A stretch of 32,242 nt of DNA from a bacterium (GTDB lineage: Bacteria; Caldisericota; Caldisericia; Cryosericales; Cryosericaceae). Position numbers and translations under genes: made by a program. Shown piece by piece: positions 7,269 through 14,817 of this stretch; within the stretch, counting starts at the first letter, position 1; each line of letters begins with the position of its first letter. The stretch is from the NCBI GenBank assembly GCA_021373025.1, contig JAJFTL010000046.1:1-32242 (forward strand), in the 5' to 3' direction. The notes below the pieces were generated by a model. The model was not told the DNA's origin. It saw only the letters and a program-made list of their open reading frames with translations, and did not search any database.

Positions 7269-9848
7269 ATGAACTATAAGATCTCGCGACGCATGATCGT
7301 TGTGTTCATCGTGCTCCTGGTCACTAGCTTCATCGCTACTCCCATTGTGGCCATGGGCCTCGCGCTGCGCGAGGCCCAGCGGGAGAGCAAGGAGGAAGAG
7401 CTGCGCAAGATGGGGTGTGATATTGTTGATGTACAGTTTGCGAGCCGCGTCCTTGCAGAGAGCGACAAAAAGGCCAGCCTTGCCATGTACCGATCGGTGG
7501 GGCTGAGCCCTTCATTCACAGCGGGTACGTCACCGACGGACATGATGGACATCATGATGAAGGGGTTCCTCCAGGCAAGAGAGTTTCCGTTTACGATAAC
7601 TCCTCCCGTCAACGATTCTGCCAACAAAGGGGTCGGGGCAACGTCGGTGTTCTCTGCGGAGGACTTCGCGGCCATGCGGCGCATCCCTGGCGTACGCGAC
7701 CTGTGGCTCAAGACGTTCGGGATCTCGCTCCTGACGCTTTCCGTCAGTGGCAGACAGCAGATGGTTCCCACTCTTCCTATGTCGTCTGGTCAACTGTCCC
7801 GTTGGAACTTCGTCATTGAAGGTGGACGTGATTTCGCCCCCGGCGACGGGCAGAATGATGTCATTGTTGGCAGCACACTGGCCGACCTCCTGTTTCCCGG
7901 CGAGGACCCGGTCGGTCAAACCATCTCCGATGGGATCCAGACATACCGTGTCATCGGCGTCCTGGCCAAGAAAGAGGAGGGGCTCGCTTCCTCGAGTGGG
8001 TACCTCTCCCCATACAGCGACCCGAATTCTACTATCTTCGCCTACTCACCCACCGTTCCCGCCGGGCAGGAGAAGGACACACCAATGGTTCAGATCCTGG
8101 CGGAATCCGGTGCCGGTTCTGCCATCGCCGCAAAGATCAAGCGCATGTTCCGCTCCAAGGAAAACTCGGATACCATTGTGCAGGCCACCTCACGCAACGA
8201 CATGGTCCCCAGCGTCTTCGGGATCACGGTCCGCACCAGGACCTTGTCCTTGCTTACCTCGTATGCTCTGCTCACCCTCATTGGGTGTCTCCTGGCAGTG
8301 GCAGTCTCCCTGTACACTGAGTTTTCCACACGAGTCCGGAGCGTAGCTGTCCGCCGTGCCCTCGGCGCTTCGCGCCGGTCGGTGACCCTGCGGTTCGTGG
8401 GCGAGGCATGTGCGATGGCCATAGCTGCCTGGGGGATTTCCAGCCTCATACTTCTTGCCTTGGCACGTCCGTGGACACGAGTGCTGCAGACGCTGCTCCA
8501 GAGCGGTGCTATCGATATCATCAACCAGAGTCGCTCCGCGGCAGTTGCCATTACTGGCGTCGGTTACCTGGACCTCTCCCTCCGTCTTCCTTCCCTCGCC
8601 TTTCTCTCCTCCCTCGTCCTCCTCCTGGCCGTGGCAGTCCTCTCCTCCCGCATCCCCGCACGGGGCATCTCGCGTATCAACCCTGCTACCGGCATCCGGT
8701 TCCGTGGCGGGGTACGATCCCGCTTCGATGCCCTGAAGCTGGATGTGTGGGGCTCGCTGGCGGTCGCTCTGTGCTTGCTGTTTGCCCTGCTCCCTCTGTC
8801 TGAGCTGTCCTTCGGGCTCCGGCGCGACCGTGAGTTCGCGCTACTCCTTGGACGCAATGTTGCCCGCATCAGTACCTCCTCCAGCACGCCCCCGACCTCC
8901 GAACAATTGCAGCAGATCAAGGACCGTCTGCAGCAGGCTGGCCACCCGGTGGCCGAACTCAAGAACACGGAGATCTTCTGGACCAGCGCCGAAGGGGACC
9001 CCCACCAGTGGATCAGGGTCGTGTCCGGCGATGCCTCCCTGCCCTTCTTCTACGGACTCACGCTCACGCAGGGGAGCAACATGGGGGCGTCGCAGCAGTC
9101 AGCCGGTCTCGAGGCGGTCGTTGGCACCGACGTCTGGAAGATGCTGGACAAGATGCCCAACCAGGGAGAAGGCAATCTGGGTTCCGCCTTCCTGAGCAGC
9201 GGTGCGGTCCAGATCGTCGGCCAGTTCAGTCCGACCGTCAGTGCCACCATGAACCGGACTCTCTTCACGAATCTCGACACACGAACGAGCATGTGCCAGT
9301 CCTGTGGCAAGCAGACGACGCTGCTCGTGGGCGGGGTGAGGCCGGGGACGCTGCAGGAAGTGCAGGACATCGTGCGCTCGTGCGTTTCGCCTGCCGTCTT
9401 CGCTTCCCTGGGGTTCCTGGACGGCGGCGCCCTGGTGGACGCCATCGATACATCGACCCAGGCGCTCGTCGGCTTCCTCATGCTGTTCGCTGCCTTTGGG
9501 CTCCTGGAGGGGTTTGTCGTCTTTGCCAATCAACTCTACCTGTATGCCCAACTCAAGCGACGGGATACGGCCATCCGCAAGGCTCTGGGGACATCTCAGG
9601 CACAGCTCACGCGGCTCCACCTGACCCACAACATTCTCGTCGCCGGCACCTCGGTCATCATCGGGACGCTCCTGATGGTGCTGGTAGCGGTCGCGACCGA
9701 GCGACCGTCATTTGCCCTCACGTCGACGTCACTCCCGTGGCTGGGCGTCACCTGCCTGCTCGCCTTCATCGTATCACTCGTCGCTGCCCGAAACCAGGCT
9801 CGGCGTTCGCGGAGTGTCGTGCCCTCCCGCGAACTGAGAAACCTCTAG
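7269..9848 (+). CDS. ABC transporter permease with two FtsX domains (operon I)
   Basis: This is a MacB/FtsX-type permease of about 859 aa. A first membrane segment near residues 10-30 is followed by a long extracytoplasmic MacB-like domain (to about 320). A first FtsX core follows (LLTSYALLTLIGCLLAVAVS, then RSVAVRRALGASRRSV, the coupling motif). A second extracytoplasmic domain and a second FtsX core come next (FLMLFAAFGLLEGFVVFANQ, then RRDTAIRKALGTSQAQL). This duplicated layout is typical of lipoprotein- or peptide-handling ABC systems that act on substrates outside the membrane. ATG 7269 follows AGGGAG by about 11 nt; GTG 7257 is a possible alternative. It lies 32 nt after the peptide gene and 16 nt before its ATPase. 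It probably exports, matures or gives immunity to the peptide; direction and substrate are inferred. Confidence 0.9.
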   Translation: MNYKISRRMIVVFIVLLVTSFIATPIVAMGLALREAQRESKEEELRKMGCDIVDVQFASRVLAESDKKASLAMYRSVGLSPSFTAGTSPTDMMDIMMKGFLQAREFPFTITPPVNDSANKGVGATSVFSAEDFAAMRRIPGVRDLWLKTFGISLLTLSVSGRQQMVPTLPMSSGQLSRWNFVIEGGRDFAPGDGQNDVIVGSTLADLLFPGEDPVGQTISDGIQTYRVIGVLAKKEEGLASSSGYLSPYSDPNSTIFAYSPTVPAGQEKDTPMVQILAESGAGSAIAAKIKRMFRSKENSDTIVQATSRNDMVPSVFGITVRTRTLSLLTSYALLTLIGCLLAVAVSLYTEFSTRVRSVAVRRALGASRRSVTLRFVGEACAMAIAAWGISSLILLALARPWTRVLQTLLQSGAIDIINQSRSAAVAITGVGYLDLSLRLPSLAFLSSLVLLLAVAVLSSRIPARGISRINPATGIRFRGGVRSRFDALKLDVWGSLAVALCLLFALLPLSELSFGLRRDREFALLLGRNVARISTSSSTPPTSEQLQQIKDRLQQAGHPVAELKNTEIFWTSAEGDPHQWIRVVSGDASLPFFYGLTLTQGSNMGASQQSAGLEAVVGTDVWKMLDKMPNQGEGNLGSAFLSSGAVQIVGQFSPTVSATMNRTLFTNLDTRTSMCQSCGKQTTLLVGGVRPGTLQEVQDIVRSCVSPAVFASLGFLDGGALVDAIDTSTQALVGFLMLFAAFGLLEGFVVFANQLYLYAQLKRRDTAIRKALGTSQAQLTRLHLTHNILVAGTSVIIGTLLMVLVAVATERPSFALTSTSLPWLGVTCLLAFIVSLVAARNQARRSRSVVPSRELRNL

Positions 9849-9864
9849 GAAGGAGGAATAACCC

Positions 9865-10533
9865 ATGATCCAACTGACCAACATCCAGAAAATGTACGAT
9901 GGTACGCGCGTTCAGGTACGAGCACTGCAGGGGGTCGATCTGACGCTCAAAAACGGCGATTACGTGTCCGTCCGCGGGCGCTCGGGATCCGGCAAGACAA
10001 CCCTGCTCAACATCGTGGGCACGCTCGACAACCCCACAGTGGGCGAGGTGCTGTATGACAATGTGAACCCCTTCCGGTTCAATGACGCTGATCTGTCCCG
10101 GTTCCGCAATCACAGGATCGGTTTCGTGTTCCAGGAGTTCGAACTGCTGCCGGAGTTGACGGTCCTGGACAATGTGGCGCTCGTCCCCCGTATCGGAGGG
10201 GTGAAGAGGAAAGAGGCACAGCACATGGCTGCAGCCGTCCTGGAACGTGTCGGCATGACCGATCGCATGCAGCACTATCCATCGGAACTCTCCGGTGGCG
10301 AGAAGCAGCGAGTCGCTGTAGCGCGTGCCATCGTCAACGACCCAGAGATCGTCCTGTGTGACGAACCCACCGGTGAACTGGACGAAGCCAACGTGACTGC
10401 CGTCATGCAAGTTCTGGACGACCTCAACCGCTCGGGCAAAACCCTTTTGGTGGTCACGCACTCCGATGAGGTGGGCGAGCACGCGCCCCGACGCATGTAC
10501 ATGGTGGACGGAGTCCTGCATGAGGCCTCGTAG
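9865..10533 (+). CDS. ABC transporter ATP-binding protein, MacB/LolD type (operon I)
   Basis: This 222-aa nucleotide-binding subunit has Walker A GRSGSGKTT (near residue 38), Q-loop VFQEFELLPELTVLDNV, signature LSGGEKQRVAVARA, Walker B IVLCDEPTGELD and switch histidine VTHS. Length and motifs match the LolD/MacB/SalX group, which pair with FtsX permeases. A strong site, AAGGAGGAAT, precedes the ATG. It should power the permease encoded just upstream. Its final 14 nt overlap the start of the thioredoxin-like gene, indicating translational coupling. All catalytic motifs are intact. Confidence 0.96.
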   Translation: MIQLTNIQKMYDGTRVQVRALQGVDLTLKNGDYVSVRGRSGSGKTTLLNIVGTLDNPTVGEVLYDNVNPFRFNDADLSRFRNHRIGFVFQEFELLPELTVLDNVALVPRIGGVKRKEAQHMAAAVLERVGMTDRMQHYPSELSGGEKQRVAVARAIVNDPEIVLCDEPTGELDEANVTAVMQVLDDLNRSGKTLLVVTHSDEVGEHAPRRMYMVDGVLHEAS

Positions 10534-11644
10534 ACGAGGGATCATCCTGATCACGGCAGCCGTTGTGGGCGTGGCAGCTGTTATTGCTGTCATCCTGACG
10601 GCTCATTCATCGGCGGTAGCGTGGTCTGCTCTGGCTGCGGCACGCTCGCAGGCAGAACAGGAACAAGCGGCAGCCCTGAACCCGGGTGATCTGTTCCCTC
10701 TCGACAGCCTTGCGAGCACAGCTAATGGAGCTGCGATCCAGTTGCGTGGCACTCAGACGTGCTGCATCATTGCGGCCCCGGGTTGTGCTTCGTGCTCGGA
10801 GTATGCCGGGGTCGCCGAAGGGTTGGGTGCGGCATATCCAGGTATCCAGTTTGTCCTCCTGATGGTGGGGACAGACGGAAGTGGTGTCGTCGCTGGGCCG
10901 CATATGCGGCTGGCAGTCGACCAGGAGAGGAAAGCCGCCGGCAAGTTGAGCGATCATGATGCCGTTGCCCCGGCGGTGTTCCTCATCAGGATGGATGGCA
11001 CGATTGCATGGAAGGTGATAGGTGTCAAGCCGCAGCTGGTATGGAACGAGCTGAACGAGGCGCTGGGCCGGTTTATTCGCTCTCAATCAGGGGTGCTCCC
11101 AGGTAGTGAAGTGACACCGAAGGTCGGCGAGAAGCTGGCGCCCGCCCTGTGTGCCGGGACATCTGTGGCCCCGGTCTCTACGGACAGAGATACCGTCTTC
11201 CTGCTGTCCCATTCGACCTATCTGAGTGCAGACAGCATGAAGTTGCAGGCAGACCTGCTTGCACAGCTGAGTGATGTGGCCGACCCTGTTCTTGTGGCGT
11301 CTCTCTATGACGAAGCGCGCTGGCGTGCCGCCCTTGACTATCACGCCCTGTACAGCTCGAAGTCAACCCAGACATCAGCGGAGAACATGCGCCTGGTCCC
11401 CTCCATCAACCGAGGTGAGGTGGCCAAGGTCGAGAACTACGTCGACCAGCACCACCTCGGCGTCACGGTCATCCCCGATACGTGCTGGTCGTTTGTTCTG
11501 ACCTTCGGTCAGACGTCGGGCACGAGTCTCGTCGTCATTACCCCGGACCGCACCGTGAAGGCGGTGATCCCGTACAGCCTCACAGGTTCTTCTGCAGACA
11601 GAACGCTCGCTCGCTACGTGAGGAGCATCATTGAGAATCGATGA
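10520..11644 (+). CDS. Membrane-anchored thioredoxin-like protein (operon I)
   Basis: This 374-aa protein has a basic N-terminus, one membrane anchor (about residues 8-28) and an extracytoplasmic thioredoxin-like/redoxin domain. The candidate active site is C89-A-S-C92 within CCIIAAPGCASCSEYAG, followed by PAVFLIRMDGTIAWKVIG, which matches the strand region of TlpA/AhpC-like folds. The second half (residues about 190-374) looks like another redoxin-like domain without a clear CxxC. The start at 10520 overlaps the ATPase gene by 14 nt, so the two are coupled. A role in oxidising, isomerising or reducing the cysteines of the neighbouring peptide is inferred from context. The protein at 17582-18697 has the same size and two-domain plan, although the sequences have diverged strongly. 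Confidence 0.78.
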   Translation: MRPRRRGIILITAAVVGVAAVIAVILTAHSSAVAWSALAAARSQAEQEQAAALNPGDLFPLDSLASTANGAAIQLRGTQTCCIIAAPGCASCSEYAGVAEGLGAAYPGIQFVLLMVGTDGSGVVAGPHMRLAVDQERKAAGKLSDHDAVAPAVFLIRMDGTIAWKVIGVKPQLVWNELNEALGRFIRSQSGVLPGSEVTPKVGEKLAPALCAGTSVAPVSTDRDTVFLLSHSTYLSADSMKLQADLLAQLSDVADPVLVASLYDEARWRAALDYHALYSSKSTQTSAENMRLVPSINRGEVAKVENYVDQHHLGVTVIPDTCWSFVLTFGQTSGTSLVVITPDRTVKAVIPYSLTGSSADRTLARYVRSIIENR

Positions 11645-11724
11645 CGAAGAATAGGCTGTGGCAGGATTGCTGAAGTCCCGTCCAGACTGGCACCAGACAC
11701 AAAAGTGTACATTGGAGGTATAAC

Positions 11725-12903
11725 ATGAACGCAAGAGTGCGTCTTGCAGTGGTATTGGTCATACTCATGGGCGTCGTTGCCGGGTGTGCACCAAAGACCC
11801 CGGTGACAGAGAATCCCGGCACGAGCATTGAAATCAGTGCGATGGTGAAGGCCAATGCCGAATCGCCGGGATACGACGTCTACGATGCAGTCCTGTTGTC
11901 GTGGAACGTGAGTCAGAACAGACTGGCGAGCACCAGTGCTCCCGTCCTCCACCTGAACGACAAGGATATTGGGTATGGACTGCATTGGTCTGCTGGGACA
12001 CCTATCCTTGCCGTCCAGCACTGGCGTCGGGAAGGAACATCAACGGAGGCGACGGCACTCCTCACGGTGATGTCGGACGATGCCCAGCTCCTCGTGCCAC
12101 CGGAGGAGATACGGAATTCCCACGAAGCAGGAGGCTCTGTTTGCCGATGGTATGCGCCGGCAGAGCGCACTTTCGTCGCGGCTCCAAGGGAGCTCAATGC
12201 AGCTCCACAGAAGACATTGAACGGCAAGACCATCACGGTTACAGAGTATCCTCTGACAGCCGGATCCACCACACAGACTCTGAGCGTTCCGATCCCATCC
12301 GGCCTGACGCAAGTTATTGTCGTGTACGGCAGTGGAAGCCTTGACAGCGGATTCGCCCTTGCTGTCGCTCCCAGCGCTGTCGTCACCAATGACGCAGGGT
12401 TCGATCTCTGGCTCCTTCGTATGAGCGGTGGGCAGGGGACGTGGGTGAAATGTGCCGATACATCGGGCTTTGACGGCAATCTTGTGACGGACGCTGGTGC
12501 CAGTTTCGCCCGCATCGGATCACTGCTCTATTTCACCTATGGACATGGAAAGATTTACTGCATCGATACAGCGGCGGCCGTTCCTTCAGTGACCGCGCCC
12601 GAGAAGGTCAATGCGCTTCTCGATCAGTTCTATCAACAGGGTCCGACGGATGCCGAGGGGCCGCTCCAGGCTTCGTTGGCGAGCGAGGGTGACCTGCTGA
12701 TCATCGGATACCCAGATGCCAGCTGGAATGAGCTGTACTACGCGCTGGATTCCTCTGGCAAGGTTCTGGGCCACCTCCGTGCCACCGAGGCGTCAGTGAC
12801 GAGTTTCGATGCTCAGGATCGGCAGGGTTTCTCCTTGGCGTTTAAGGGCATGCAATGGACGGTTCTGTTCCCATCGGTGGACCTGTTTGAGGGCACCCTG
12901 TAG
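11725..12903 (+). CDS. Hypothetical lipoprotein (operon I)
   Basis: This 392-aa protein has a clear lipoprotein signal: a basic start, a hydrophobic core and lipobox VVAGC with the modified cysteine at position 21. GGAGG lies 9 nt before the ATG. The rest is rich in short beta-strand patterns and small residues (for example LLSWNVSQNRLASTSAPVLHLND and DGNLVTDAGASFARIGSLLYFTYGHGKIYCID), compatible with a beta-propeller-like or all-beta binding domain. I do not recognise a family. It follows the thioredoxin-like gene after 80 nt and precedes the thioredoxin-CcdA fusion by 35 nt, so it is probably part of the same transcript. An immunity, chaperone or peptide-binding role would fit the context, but nothing in the sequence demonstrates it. 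Confidence 0.7.
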   Translation: MNARVRLAVVLVILMGVVAGCAPKTPVTENPGTSIEISAMVKANAESPGYDVYDAVLLSWNVSQNRLASTSAPVLHLNDKDIGYGLHWSAGTPILAVQHWRREGTSTEATALLTVMSDDAQLLVPPEEIRNSHEAGGSVCRWYAPAERTFVAAPRELNAAPQKTLNGKTITVTEYPLTAGSTTQTLSVPIPSGLTQVIVVYGSGSLDSGFALAVAPSAVVTNDAGFDLWLLRMSGGQGTWVKCADTSGFDGNLVTDAGASFARIGSLLYFTYGHGKIYCIDTAAAVPSVTAPEKVNALLDQFYQQGPTDAEGPLQASLASEGDLLIIGYPDASWNELYYALDSSGKVLGHLRATEASVTSFDAQDRQGFSLAFKGMQWTVLFPSVDLFEGTL

Positions 12904-12938
12904 GCGAACCAGATGGTTTCACGGGGGGACGGTCGACC

Positions 12939-14111
12939 ATGAGAAGGGTCGGTGTTGTGCTTGTTGCAATGCTCTGCCTCGCCTTCTTTCTCCCGGGCTG
13001 CACTGCGAAGACGACCGGAGTGCCTGACACTGTTTCCGCGCCCGTTCCCATCGCTGTCTTCCTCTCCGAGTCCTGCGGCGAGTGCCGGGAGGTTGCTACC
13101 TATCTTGACCAGCTGGCAGCTTCCGGCACTCGCCTGGAGGTTCATCGGTACAGCTTTGAAGATCTCACCAGTGCCTCCCTTCGTCACAGCCTGGACCTCC
13201 TCTACAACGTTCCTGAGGAAGACTGGTATGTGGTCCCGACTGTTTTCATTGGCAGGACTGTCCTCATCCGTGCAGACGAGATTGTCTCTCGTCTTCCCCA
13301 TCTTCTTGAGACAACGGCCACCCAGGATACTACCTTTCTCCTGAGTCATCTGACAACGACAGCACCAGATACCTCGCAGTCATCCTCTGCTGTTTCCATT
13401 GGTGCCGTTCTTGGTGCCGGTCTGATCGACGGCATCAACTCCTGTGCCTTTGCCACCATTCTCTTCTTCATTTCCTACATCATTCTTCGCAGCGGTTCCC
13501 GGAGACGGATCCTCTCGACGGGCTGTTCCTTTGCCATCGGTATCTTCTGCGCCTACTTTCTGGCCGGCATCGGCCTGGAACGGGTCGTCGCTGAAACCAG
13601 CTGGTTCAGTACAGTCGCCCGCTGGTTCTACGGGATCCTCGGTCTCCTGTCTGCCATCCTTGCCGCCCTCTCCCTCCGTGACGCTATTCTCACTACTCAT
13701 GGACATGCTGAGGAGATGACCCTGCAGCTCCCTGGTCGGGAGAAGGGCAGGATCCGTTCCCTGATCCGACGGGCGGCCGGCAGCCGCCTCATGCCCCTCT
13801 GGGCCTTTCTGGTCGCCTTTCCGGTTGCCCTGCTCGAGTTCCTCTGCACAGGTCAGACCTACCTGCCCACCATCGTGCTCATCATTGCGAGTGAAGGACT
13901 CCACAGCCATGCCGTTCCTCTCCTGCTTCTCTACAACCTGCTGTTCATCCTCCCTCTCCTTGCCATCACCGTTCTTGCAGCAGCAGGCGTCTCCTCCGAG
14001 TGTCTGCGTTCCTGGTTCACCCGTCATCTCTCTGCTGCCAAGGTGCTTGGCGCTCTCCTCTTCACCCTCTTTGCCATTCTCTTCCTGTCCAGGTGGTGGA
14101 AAGGAAGGTAA
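12939..14111 (+). CDS. Thioredoxin-CcdA (DsbD-like) fusion, transmembrane thiol relay
   Basis: This 390-aa protein carries electrons across the membrane in the manner of CcdA/DsbD. Residues 1-21 form a signal with lipobox-like LPGC. Residues about 35-140 are a thioredoxin/glutaredoxin-like domain with C46-G-E-C49. From about 155 there are six membrane segments of CcdA type. The first has the cysteine motif DGINSCAF and the fourth EFLCTGQTYLP, the two membrane cysteines expected for thiol exchange. The usual NPC of the first motif is NSC here. GGGGGGA lies about 9 nt before the ATG. As the last gene of operon I it could supply reducing equivalents to the extracytoplasmic thioredoxin-like proteins, linking the cassette to disulfide handling. 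It converges with the operon II ATPase gene with about 10 nt between. Confidence 0.88.
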   Translation: MRRVGVVLVAMLCLAFFLPGCTAKTTGVPDTVSAPVPIAVFLSESCGECREVATYLDQLAASGTRLEVHRYSFEDLTSASLRHSLDLLYNVPEEDWYVVPTVFIGRTVLIRADEIVSRLPHLLETTATQDTTFLLSHLTTTAPDTSQSSSAVSIGAVLGAGLIDGINSCAFATILFFISYIILRSGSRRRILSTGCSFAIGIFCAYFLAGIGLERVVAETSWFSTVARWFYGILGLLSAILAALSLRDAILTTHGHAEEMTLQLPGREKGRIRSLIRRAAGSRLMPLWAFLVAFPVALLEFLCTGQTYLPTIVLIIASEGLHSHAVPLLLLYNLLFILPLLAITVLAAAGVSSECLRSWFTRHLSAAKVLGALLFTLFAILFLSRWWKGR

Positions 14112-14121
14112 GGTAAGGCTG

Positions 14122-14793
14122 TCATTCCTCCTCGATGCGACCATCGACCAGCCGGATGGTTCTCCTGGCCCGGGCAGCGATCTCTGGATTATGGGTCACC
14201 ATTACCAGTGTCACGTTCTCCTTGTCATAGATATCTTCAAGCAGCGCGATGACATCATCGGATGCGCGCGTATCCAGGTTGCCGGTCGGCTCGTCTGCCA
14301 GGATGATGGCAGGATGATTGATCAAGGACCGTGCGATGGCAACGCGTTGTTCCTCGCCACCTGACAGCTCTGAAGGAAGGTGGTCGGCTCTTGCTGCAAG
14401 GTTCACTCTTGTGAGCGCTTCCATTGCTCGCGTCCTTCGCTCCTGTTTGTTCCGCACCCCGTCATAGTACAAGGGAAGGGCGACATTTTCCCATGCGGCC
14501 AGGTCCGGCACCAGGTTGTATGCCTGAAAGATGAAGCCGATGTGCTTTCTCCGAAGCCGTGACACCACGCGGTCACTCAACCCCGTAACCGCCTGTTGCT
14601 CGACATACACGTTGCCTCTTGTCGGGGTATCAATGGTCCCCATGATATTGAGGAGAGTGGTCTTGCCCGAACCCGATGCGCCGGTGACAGAGACGTACTC
14701 GTGCTCCGCAAGCTCAAGTGACACCGCCTGCAGCGCATTGACCTCGACTCCTTTCTTTTCATAGACTTTCCAGACATCTTCCAGGCGTATCAT
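14122..14793 (-). CDS. ABC transporter ATP-binding protein, MacB/LolD type (operon II)
   Basis: This 223-aa ATPase has Walker A GASGSGKTT, Q-loop FIFQAYNLVPDLAAWENV, signature LSGGEEQRVAIARS, Walker B IILADEPTGNLD and switch histidine VTHNPE. All motifs are intact, and the sequence is a closer match to the MacB/LolD consensus than its operon I counterpart. GGGAGG precedes the ATG by a few bases. It lies 24 nt downstream of the operon II permease, its expected partner. As the last gene of operon II it ends about 10 nt from the convergent end of operon I, and no clear terminator hairpin lies between them. Confidence 0.96.
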   Translation of the reverse strand: MIRLEDVWKVYEKKGVEVNALQAVSLELAEHEYVSVTGASGSGKTTLLNIMGTIDTPTRGNVYVEQQAVTGLSDRVVSRLRRKHIGFIFQAYNLVPDLAAWENVALPLYYDGVRNKQERRTRAMEALTRVNLAARADHLPSELSGGEEQRVAIARSLINHPAIILADEPTGNLDTRASDDVIALLEDIYDKENVTLVMVTHNPEIAARARRTIRLVDGRIEEE

Positions 14794-14817
14794 AATTCCT
14801 CCCTATGAAGCAAATAG

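Noticed and set aside
8571-8660. Strongly pyrimidine-rich tract on the plus strand
   Set aside because: It is explained by Leu, Ser, Val and Phe codons of a membrane segment in the permease.
9008-9868. Plus-strand ORF of 286 codons inside the operon I permease
   Set aside because: It overlaps an FtsX permease whose own frame has clear family motifs; the alternative frame is Arg/Gly/His-rich and typical of GC-rich shadows.
9766-10593. Minus-strand 275-codon ORF opposite the operon I ATPase
   Set aside because: The plus strand encodes an intact ABC ATPase with all motifs; the antisense frame has none.
13380-14144. Minus-strand 254-codon Glu/Gly-rich ORF
   Set aside because: It is the antisense of the pyrimidine-rich coding strand of the CcdA-type membrane domain; no ribosome site or family.
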